DNA of 64,000 nucleotides from Apostichopus japonicus (lineage: Eukaryota > Echinodermata > Holothuroidea > Aspidochirotida > Stichopodidae), in contig NC_092581.1 in assembly GCF_037975245.1 (NCBI RefSeq), positions 6,041,501-6,105,500 of the forward strand, read 5' to 3'. Under the pieces are notes generated by a model that saw nothing but the letters and a program-made list of their open reading frames with translations, made no database searches and was not told the DNA's origin. Positions 1 to 10,100 of the stretch are shown here, in pieces. Position 1 is the first letter of the stretch. Each line of letters opens with the position of its first letter. The translations under genes and the position numbers were made by a program.

Positions 1-105
1 AAACCTGTTATAACGGCTATTATAAAACTTGGTTGAAGGAAATGAAAAAATAGCAGATATTTCCGGAACCGAACACTACACACATAGGCGTAGGAGGCGC
101 GGCGG

Positions 106-481
106 CAGTGGCGGAGCTAGGGGTATTGGTCAGGAGGGGAGAGAATGGTCTGTAGGGGGGCTTTCGACACTATCTAAGCGGAGCGCCACCACTGGTTGGC
201 GCGTAGCGCACAGACAATTTTTGAGTAAAGATACTCCCTAGATCGCCGGAAATGACCCTTTCAGGGCCTGGCTAATTTGCAGATAAACGAAGTATAGGGT
301 GTCATCGCCAAATTACACCAACAAAATGTGACAAATGTCAATAAGTAGATGAAAGCGCAATAAAAAAGTCAATAATGTAGAATAAGTAAAAAGTGGTAAA
401 GAGCTGAAAAAGGCGCTAGCAGTCCATTTGAGTCCGTCAGGGGGGCATTCGCCCCCTGACCGTATGGACGCTCCGCCACTG
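106..481. mobile_element. hAT-type MITE, 376 bp, TSD CGCGGCGG
   Basis: Perfect 12-bp terminal inverted repeats (CAGTGGCGGAGC ... GCTCCGCCACTG) are flanked by a perfect 8-bp direct repeat CGCGGCGG (98-105 and 482-489). An 8-bp duplication with CAG..CTG ends is diagnostic of hAT transposons. There is no transposase. It carries the shared ATCTAAGCGGAGCGCCACCA module (about 170-275) and a G/C hairpin near 440. Confidence 0.9.
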
Positions 482-837
482 CGCGGCGGGGTGCAGCCCC
501 TAATTCGCCATTACTAATGTAAAAGAAACTTTTGACATATAATTGGACCTTCATGCTTTTTATACATCTACATGAGACATGTCGTTGTTTACATTAGCAT
601 CCCGCGGTATACTGCGCAATTTGAACGGACCGTACGGTACATGATGGCATGCGATGTAATAACCGATGCTTGCTTATATGATATTGACATTGACACGTTG
701 AACGCGCGCTTCGCGCGCGAAAATATTTGGTTATTTTTTCAGGCAAGTCGGACAGTTTTGAGGATTTTCATCCTGGAACGCCATTTTTATGCTCACTGAT
801 ATGATGTGATATCTGCTGTTTGCGTTACAAATTCGAA

Positions 838-1311
838 CAGGCGTGTAGCGAGGAATTTGCCAAGGGAGGGGCGAAGCCTGTAGGCAAATTATCTAAGCGT
901 AGCGCCACCATAGGTTGGCGCGAAGCGTACAAGAAAATTTTGGCCGAAAATGTCTCCCAGATCGCTGGAAATGACACTTCCCAGGCCTTGTAAGTTGCAT
1001 CTAAGCACTTTCTATTTTGAAATTACTTAGCGATATCATTTAAAAAAATGCTGAACGGGGGGGGGGGGCGGTCGCCCCCAAAATGCGTCATGTTCCCCGA
1101 CGACACGGTCGAGTTCGAGACCAGCCACAGTTGGTTTCATAGCACAATTCTACACACGCGTTATGATAGACCGTATATAGTATATATATAGATCATTAGT
1201 GAGAGAGGAAAATGGAAACGTCAAAAAAATGGAGTTGTCGGTGTATAAGGGGTAGGGTGAGGCACACTTTTACGAAATCATTGATCCGTCACTGGCTACC
1301 CTTCAGCGCTG
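838..1311. mobile_element. hAT-like insertion with shared internal module and G-tract
   Basis: Begins CAGGCGTGTAGCGAGG and contains the recurrent module (about 890-1000) and a GGGGGGGGGCGGTCGCCCCC stretch near 1060. A paralogous segment at 48430-48600 lacks this block: ACAAATTCGAA joins directly to TAATTTTGTCAC. That gives an empty-site comparison. The right end (CTTCAGCGCTG) is plausible as a hAT end. No 8-bp duplication is visible, so boundaries are tentative. Confidence 0.55.
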
Positions 1312-1339
1312 TAATGATGTCATTGTTCTTCTTTCTCTT

Positions 1340-1485
1340 CCCGGTGTCTTCGCGTTTTTCTTTTACTCTCTCCTTTTCTCCTTCTCCTCTCTTTCTTCTT
1401 TTTCGTTTCCCTTCCTTCCTCTCCTCCTCCTCTTTTTCCCCTCTTTTTTCCTTTTTTCTTCTCTTTTTTTTTCTCTCCTCTTTTT
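1340..1485 (+). repeat. Pyrimidine-rich (CT/TTC) tract
   Basis: Almost pure C/T on the plus strand. The predicted proteins on either strand here are low-complexity artefacts. A related tract lies at 48480-48575 in the paralogous segment. Confidence 0.8.
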
Positions 1486-1594
1486 CTTACCCGGGGGGCG
1501 CGCGCCCCAACGCCCCCCCCTGGATACGCACCTGATTAGTGTAAGGGAATTGGCCAATCTCAATGTTCTGTTAGGCTTGCACACAGTTAGCATA

Positions 1595-1865
1595 TATGCA
1601 TGTGACCGATATTCGAAGACTCGCGTATCCAGACCTACAAACACTCTTAACTTGTTGGGACATGTTCAGATGAGAGTCAAACATTACACCAAGGTTTCTT
1701 ACCGTTGGCGTTGGTGTGATAATAGAATCGCCGATATTTAATGAAATGTCATTGACACAGTTTTCGTTGCGTTTAGTGGAAAATGACATCACTTCCGTTT
1801 TGGCAGGGTTCAGATTTAGCTTATTAGCCTACTGTTCATCCAATTATCAGCTAAGCATTCGGATA
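1595..1865 (-). mobile_element. LINE (L2/CR1-like) reverse-transcriptase C-terminal fragment
   Basis: The minus strand encodes LNPAKTEVMSFSTKR and VRNLGVMFDSHLNMSQQV, the conserved stretch after the catalytic loop of L2/CR1-type reverse transcriptases. Truncated on both sides, with no intact ORF. Confidence 0.75.
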
Positions 1866-1932
1866 CTAATTATAAATGCATTGCTGTGCATCCTCATCGT
1901 TAGGTTTAAGCGACACATACAACTGTGTGTCG

Positions 1933-2225
1933 CAGGCGCGTAGCGAGGGATTTGCCAAGGGAGGGGCGAACCTGTAGCAAATTATCAGAGCCGTAGATTC
2001 AGCATTGGGAAACTATCTAAGCGTAGCGCCACCATAGATTGGCGCGAAGCGTATAAGAAAAGTTTGGCCGAAAATGCGTCCCAGATCGCTGGAAATGGTA
2101 CTTCCCAGGCCTTGCAAGTTGCATCTAAGCATTTTCTATTTGAAATTACTAGCAATATCATAAAAACGTACATAAAAATATGCTCAATGGGGGGGGGGGA
2201 GGGGCGGTCGCCCCTATGAAATTGG
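1933..2225 (+). mobile_element. Copy of the GCGTAGCGAGG hAT-like family
   Basis: Starts CAGGCGCGTAGCGAGGGATT, carries the shared module (2008-2125) and ends near GGGCGGTCGCCCCT. It is close to the complete copy at 52506-52775 but lacks the right inverted repeat. Just before it sits a perfect 8-bp-arm hairpin, GCGACACA...TGTGTCGC (1909-1932). Confidence 0.65.
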
Positions 2226-3769
2226 TGCAACTAATGGTTGATTAGATATTGTGTTAACATGCTGCTTTTGACAATTTCCCCATTAAGCCCCACCAACTCA
2301 TGAATATTAATAAGGTCAAAGTTGTTGTTGCGAAGAGCATATATACTTACTATGTAGCTACATCATCATACCAAGTATAATAAATCGGAAATACTGTTGA
2401 AGAGATATTGACATTAAAAAAAATATGTTAAGCCCCGCCCACTCATTACTATTACAAACAATAGTGTACATCTACACATCATGGGGCATATACCTACCCA
2501 ATATGACAACTTGTTCTTGAGATATCGTGTTTACAAGCTTTTTACTGTAATGGCACTGTATATAGCCACTCCCTCACTTGGATAATAATGAGAATGAATT
2601 TCTTGATTATATGCATGAACATATGTACCTATCATCAACTGACGTCACCGTACCAAGTATGAAATCAATCATTTTTTATCGCTACATAACTTCTCGTTGC
2701 ATATGCAGTTCTCGTAAAAGCACAAATTCTCACTGCATTTAAAGTTCTCGTTACAGTACAACTTCTCACTGCTTTTAATGATCTCGTCAAAGCACAGCTT
2801 CACTCTGCATTTAAAGTTCTCGTCAAAGCACAACTTTCACGGTGCATATATCTCCCTTCATGAATTTGCGATACATCCGCAAGATTGTTGCAGTCGTCAC
2901 AGGAGTTTTCTCTTCATCACATTAATGTATCACGTCACATTACATGTTGATATCGTCACCACCTTATATCACGTCATCACAGCACAAGTTAGCGTGATCA
3001 TTCACAACTCAAGTTTGCATATTCGCCACATCATACTTTTCCTATAGTCACCACTCGATTTGTTCTCGTCGTCACATAACAAAGTACATTCCGCGTTCCT
3101 TGATATAGCACTATTGACTGACAGTAATAGTGCTTGACTAAGAAATGGTAGGAATAGATGAATGACTCCGAATTTTCTTCGTGTTTCTGTCTTTTCCTTC
3201 TGCCTTTGTCTTACATAACATGGGAAGGATCAATGTTAACTTACCCCGACAACTTCCCGGTTCCTACGTCGCTGAATGTCTGAATTTGTTACAAATGTTA
3301 TTACGTTTCAACACATTACGTAACATTTCCGCTTAAAAAAGGTCGCGTAACGGTGATGTGGCCTTAGAACTGTATGGCAAATATGGCAATCCTGTTATGG
3401 TGTGTAACTGTTGCACAATCACAAGATCATCGACATGATCGACTGTAGAACCTAAGTAAGAATCGTGTACTGGCCATGTTTCTGGTTAAATGTATTCAAT
3501 GTGCCCGTGGCAACAGTAAAACAGGCAGTTGCCAACTCCCTGGTTTAAGTTAGTAACACAGTTCTCCAATAATACAATTCTTTCCGCCAACGTAGTACTT
3601 CAATTGCTGCTGAACTCATTTACAATAACATTCAGGACAATTTTATAATACCTTGAAAATTGAATGTTTCCAATAAAATTTGGAATATTCTGAAATCAAG
3701 AAATAAGAAAGCCGCCCAGTCCCATGTTCTCATAATTAATAGTAAGCAAAGTATGTAATGTAGTTTCTC
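2226..3769. other. Intergenic stretch upstream of PRDX4, no gene seen
   Basis: AT-rich. Contains a degenerate minisatellite of about 37 bp at 2690-2850 (variants of TTCTCGTCAAAGCACAACTT). I see no convincing coding exon; the open frames are short and unrecognisable. Confidence 0.5.
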
Positions 3770-3875
3770 TATTGCCATCATATTACAAGCACGTACAATT
3801 TCGTTCTTTGGTAGGATGCTAAATGTTACATCGTCTGCAAATCTAGTGCTCCTGAACCGTACGTCTGTCATGCCC
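3770..3875 (-). mobile_element. Tiny LINE reverse-transcriptase remnant (FADDV)
   Basis: The minus strand reads FRSTRFADDVTFSILPKNE, the catalytic F/Y-A-D-D box of a non-LTR reverse transcriptase. It ends about 100 bp before the PRDX4 start codon, so the relic lies in the PRDX4 promoter/5'UTR zone. Confidence 0.6.
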
Positions 3876-3975
3876 TTGTCTTGTCAACATATGCATAGGG
3901 TTGACTTGAACAGCTGGCTTACTACTAGCTGCTGTCAACGATTAACACGTACCAAGGTCTACGTGAAGCATTAAA

Positions 3976-4147
3976 ATGGCTTACGTTTTCGGAAAACATC
4001 ATCTGTATGCATTGTGTATACTCGTAGAATGTATATTGGTGGTTTTTGGGGTTGAACAAGAGTGTCTGAGTTACGGAGGAGGCTTTGTTTATCCAGGAGA
4101 TTCCAGAAGAGCTTCCGAGCATGCGTTACATACCAGCAAAGCACAGA
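3976..4147 (+). CDS. PRDX4: PRDX4 coding exon 1 (signal peptide and N-terminal Cys)
   Basis: Residues 1-57 plus the first base of Ile58. The donor is A|GTAAAG at 4148, so translation continues into SKPAP in exon 2, matching the AxISKPAP junction of PRDX4. Cys30 in [10 protein letters not shown] corresponds to the extra cysteine that links PRDX4 dimers in vertebrates. Confidence 0.92.
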
Positions 4148-7100
4148 GTAAAGACATCGTACAACAGCATTCTCGTAGTAGTAGCTAGTACTAGTACTCC
4201 TAGTAGTAGTACTAAGTAGACTAACTTATGTTATGCATATAGGTCTAGATTGCCAGGTCAATGGTAGTACATAGGCTAGGCATTGTGACCTGAACATGGA
4301 ATCGTGATCTAACATTAACAGTTGCATTATTTCGAGTACTGTACAGTTACGCAGCCAAAATAATTCTTTCTCGGCCGTGGCTATTCTTACGACTAGTCGT
4401 AACAATTATTTATAAACTATTCTTACGACAAAGGCAAATTCAAGCGCAGTAAAGTAAATAAAACAACTGCGCAATGGGGTAACCTTAACCCTGAACATAA
4501 CCCTAAACCTCAATCCTAACCCTTACCCTAACCCTAACCGGAAATTATTGTTACTCCTCGTCGTAAAAATAGTACGCCTGGTCATGAAAATAGCAACTGC
4601 GCATGCATAGTCGGAAATTATTCTAACGACTAGTCGTAAGAATAGCCACTTTGTTCTTTCTCGGCTTAGACCAAGTATAGTTTGTGTGTGTGCACTAAGT
4701 AAAAGCAGTCAATGCAAGACATTGTAAGTTAACCTTAGCCTGGGTTCTAGGCCAACAGTAGGCTACACTATACCTGGATATCCCAGGCATCGAAATTGCA
4801 TAATCTGGAACTTGGAATCGCTCTACAGAATAGGAAACCATACCCACCACGGAGAATCATCAGCATGTGGCATGCTCTCACTATCAGGTGCTACTAAGCA
4901 ATTATTTGTCAGTTTGATGTGATAAGAGTTTTGTAGAGGAAAGAATGCCATGTGGCATTAATGGTATAAACTTTAATTTAGAGTAATCGAATAGGTTTGC
5001 ATGATAATGTTATTTAGATTTACTTTCACTATGTCAGAAATGCATAGACCCTGGCTTCTTGTCAAACTTTACTGTCTTAGAGGCTACTTATAATGGTACG
5101 TCACTCCTACAGTATCATGTTACAACTTGCAAGCTTCTTACTTGCAAAAACAAGGAGTCCTGTATTGCTAAGGAGCAGCAAATCTTGGTGTCTGCTTCTA
5201 ATGTCTTTGTACATCATATACGGTCCTGATATGCAATTGTGTTCCAACTGTAGTTTAAGTTTGATAGGAAATATTCAAAATGGCCATTGTGGAATTCAAA
5301 AAGTGCAGTAAACATTGAGACAATGTACCACTCAAGTAGATTCATTCTTTGTGTAACATCACCAGGAATGTGGTAGCTACATGATATCATGACATTAGTT
5401 GTAGAATGCACATCCAAAGTACTACTGTATAAGAGCTAATTGCTGCAATGTTACATGATACTCCATGGTTGGTATGTGTTTTTACACATCTCACAATTGA
5501 TGTAATCTGTCCAGATTTACTTGTATGCCGGGACCCTAGGTAGTAGAATATGGCCTACTGTATAGTGACATTTTCTAAGTACATCAAAAACACAAAAGAA
5601 ATAAAATCATCACAAAATGCTTTCCAATAAATCAAAATTACAAAACAAAACAATCATCACAAAATATTGCTGTTGTTCAATATTGCCAATGGGAATTAAT
5701 TTTGTGATCGAAATTCTGACGATAGTTAACCAGTAAGAACATTAAGTGTAGCCTATAAATCATAAATGGCCTGAATTTGATTAGGCCAATGTGAAATAAA
5801 TAGGCAGCGGTAATTAGTTGTTTGCTATTTTGCCATTTGTCAAAAATTGATAAGCCTTCTCAGAGTTTCTAGTCCTAACCCATCAATACAATCACACGAA
5901 AGATTTTTAGTCAGTTTCTTGGTTCATGTGACCTTGAAAATTATGTGAAATGTTTTAGGCATTCGATCACCAGTTATTATCTTTTACAGTTAACAACCTC
6001 TAAAATTCTAACCCTAATTGGACATCTAACTTAAATTCCTATTGCCTTAATTATTTCGATCGAAATTCCAGGATATATAATGAGGCTTCACTATTTTGTT
6101 GAAAACCAGTGGGAAGGATATAAATGTCCTCTCATTTTCACTGACATTATTATAGATAACATGCAGCATTTCATGTTACTTCTAACTAAACAAGGCTACA
6201 GGAAACTGCTTATTGAAGTAAAAATACTCAAAGTAGAGTGTAAAATTAAGTCAATTTTTTTTTTGTTCTTTTTTTGTTCTGTCAATGTGCATCTACTGTA
6301 AGGCATCAAACAGGTCTTCTTTCTTCAGGTTCCACTTTCAACCAGCAATATTTGATAAGGAGAAATGGAAAGCATCTTGTTTCTCTTGTACGCGGTACTT
6401 GCCAAAAAAAGTATAAATTTAACTCTAAAAGTATCTATTAAAGTACTGTGTCACACCAAACTATGTTGATCAAAGACATTGCAGGTCAACTTTAAAAGTT
6501 CACTATCATCGGTTGCACCTTTTTATATTTGGTAGCGTTGCCAAATGTTACAGATCCCAATTATTTCCTGATTCCCAAAATAATCAGGCCAATTTTGATT
6601 GTGGATAAACCATGTTAAGTGTTGTGATCAAGTCATTTTACAATTTTACTCAAGGTACTGTTAAATAGGCTCCAGGATTGATAGGTTTATACCAGGAAGT
6701 TACAGTACAGTCATCCATTTGGATAGTAAAATGAAATTCCTTAAACTCTGCATCAATAGAAATGTTTTCTTGATGTAACCTATCAGTGTCGATAAAATAC
6801 GTTTATTACAGTCATAACATACAAAAGTAGTATCACCTAGTGTATCTTACAGATCTGTATAACCAGTTTTTACCACTTGGCAAGAAAAAAGAAGTTCTCC
6901 TGCCATGAGATCTACTATATACACAGTTTATCATTCTTTGCAAATTCATGGCTCATTTCAATTGAGATAGTGTCAGAAATGTCCTGTACAGCTCAGGGCT
7001 GTAACCTAACTATTGCCAGGTTGCCGGAAGTAAGTGAATACTGTATAATGTCGGCAAGGGGTGATTGTGGACATATCATACGAAACATACCACATAAGGA

Positions 7101-10100
7101 AAGGGGTGATTGTGGAATTATACAGACATACTATGTGACTCTCATTTGTGTAGCTATAATTACATAATAGAAACACCTGTACCTGTAATTTTAATCAGAA
7201 CTATCAAATTCTCCACCAAATTGATATATGTGAAATTGAATTTGAAAAATTCTAGCCTATCCTTCCTGTAGCCTCTGTTGTATGATTCGTTACTCTGTTT
7301 GGCCAACTACGTTGAACACTTACTGTAGGCTGTAAGTCTTATCAAAATTGTAATTGAACGAGTCACAAACTTGTTTACAGAAATGTTAAAAGAGGACATC
7401 ATGTGATAAATACAACTAATTTCATGAAGAAAAGAAGTTTATGTATCCTAACTAAGAATTTTAACTACACCTTGTGTTTACCAGAATATTTTTGTTAGCC
7501 AACTATATTAGCAATTAAGCCTACTGTAGCTCAAGTAACAAGTGCTTTGTGTTTGAAATGTGTTGTAACCAAACTGGTAAAAAATACGCCAACTTTAATC
7601 CAGTCTTTATGAGGGTTTTAAGGAAGCAAAACTGCATCCATAATATTCTTTACAGCTACTGTATATAAAAGATGAAAAATCTTGGAGTCATTTAGTACTG
7701 TATGGGTTTCCACATGTTGTAACTTTAATTCTCACCAGAGCCCCAGAAGCACTGTGCATGCTGGTGATAGGATACATAGTTTTTTATCAAACGTTTTTTT
7801 TTACAAGGTCCCTGTTACTGTATGTTGTCAATGTGGGTGGCCATGGTGTATTGTTTGAAGCTCCGAATATCGGCTTTGTGTAAATAGCTTTTTGGATTCT
7901 TGTCAAGAATGTTTGCAATCACAAGACAGATATTAGTGGGGTGTGTTCAATTTTAATTGTGTTGTGTACACTTCTACAATAAAGCACTAGACTGGTTAAA
8001 TTTACTTTTACCGTGCGCCATAGGAAGCTGGCATTTTTGAAAGTTGCTTTTCAGCCTTGACGTTTGGTAGCCCGAATACAGTAATAAGGAGTGCCAGGCA
8101 CCTGGCCCAATAAGGAGCCCCAGGCACCTGACCCAATAAGGATCCCCGGCCATGCAGTGCAATAAGGAGCCCGGGCATCTGGTCCAATAAGGAGCCCTGG
8201 GCACCCGGCGCAATAAGGAGCCTGGCACCCAGCCCAATAAGAAGCCCAGGGCTCCCGGCCAATAAGAGGCCCCGGGCACCCGGACAATAAGGAGCCCGGA
8301 CACACGGCCCAATAAGGAGCCCCGGGCATTCTGCCCAATAGGGAGCCCGGGCACCCGGCGCATAGAATTTTTCGAGCCCTGATAAGGTGCATATTACAAT
8401 TAAAATTTATATAATCTTAGCAGTCTCTTTATTTTCCGTTACTGTAGGGCAAGTAAACAATTATAGAATCAGGGCAAGTGTCTTCTTGAAGCTACAGTAC
8501 TTGCCTGACTGGGCAAGTTGTGTTAAAAGTTAATGTACAGCCAAGCATCTACCCAGAAAAGAATGCGACAAATTAGTGGATGTTACAGTAACCACATCAG
8601 CACTGATCAAAATACTTAATTAATACAAACTGTCTTTTTTAAATTTTTGTTGTTGTAGAAATACATCTAAAAGGTAAATATCATGGATTACTTTTCTTGC
8701 AATTTCGATGTTTCTTAAAGAGTTCCGACTTTTCAGTTTTGCCTGACTATGTTACTCATGGTACTGTAGTGGTAATAAAACTAATAAAGTCTGTGAATTG
8801 GAGAAGCAAAACAAAGATCTTCATAAACTGTTTATTCTTTGTCAGCTCTGATAAATGAATCTTTGGAGAAAGCAACTAACTCAAAGTCCTGATTTGTGAG
8901 ATCTTGTTAATGGTTTTGGTACAATGTGCCTTTCTGTACTACAGTACACTTACACTTAAACATATGTGGTATGCATCACAAAGCCATTAGTGATTTAGTT
9001 GTTGAAAGTTTCCTTCATTACTTCCTATATATTTTGTTGTAATGCTGTCAAATATTGTTCATTTAAAATATCAAGCTATTGTGCAGTAGACTATTGTTGA
9101 AAAGAACAATGCTGACTGTTCCTATCATGAACATAAGAAGGAAGCTAATTATTTGGGTCATCTCACTGTGTCTCTAACTCACACCATGGGCAAAACTGGA
9201 ATCACAGTTCTATGAATACACTGTTAAACCATGTAACATGATTTTGTGCATATGAAAGCACATTTTCCTTAGCTTTTAGGTGATGGAATTGGACCAATAT
9301 TATAAGGGAAGAGAGAGTCACTTTTCACAAAACATTTCTTGCACAAGAGAACAGAAACTGATGCCTTGATGTTTGAGTTGTACTTCTCATTGAAACTGGT
9401 TGAAGGTTTTAAAGGTGGTTGAAGATTGAAGGTTAGAAATGAAATTTTTTGCATTTTGTCAAAGACATGCAGGATCCACCATGATAAGAGTGATATTAAT
9501 ACTGTGCCTGAGATACAGGGCTCAAATTATTTAATTCTATGATGCTGGTATAGTGTACTGTACATGTTGCATAAATGTATCCTTTCATTGCTGGGGTATA
9601 GAAGACCCATACAGTAATCAGTGGCCCATTACTGTTAATGGTGTTGTTATTGGTGGCGGTGGCTGCTGGAAAATCAAGCTTATCTTACAATCTTGAAGGG
9701 AGCATGAACCTTCTATTGTTGCTTTGATTTAATACCTCTTTGCCTTATATTAGATTAACGGCATGTTTGCATGTGTACAGCAAGGTTGAGTTTGTGTACA
9801 TTCTGGTGTAATGTTTAACTCTCTACAGCTACTGTATGTTCATTACCTTTACCTTCAATACAAAAGCAATCCAGTTTAGAATCTAGGTAGAGCCATGTAC
9901 AGTAAAGTGCTATTCTAGTTCTTTTGCAGATTGAAAATTTTATGACTGACAAATTGCTCACCGATCATAGAATTGTATGCTTAAAGAATTTATATTGCTT
10001 GGCTCTGCTGATAACTCAACAATGTAGTTAAATCAGATTGTATCCAAAATGGAGTACAGTTGTTGGATAAAAGCTGGTACATGTGGGCATACAGTATTAT

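Noticed and set aside
1212-1644. Ser/Phe-rich and Lys/Arg/Glu-rich ORFs on opposite strands
   Set aside because: They are the two readings of one pyrimidine tract; low complexity.
4470-4540. True chromosome end
   Set aside because: The CCCTAA-like units are degenerate, only about 70 bp long, and sit within an inverted-repeat element in a gene intron.
7974-8392. Three overlapping minus ORFs of 84-129 residues
   Set aside because: Generated by the GC-rich 26-bp minisatellite, which is open in all minus frames.
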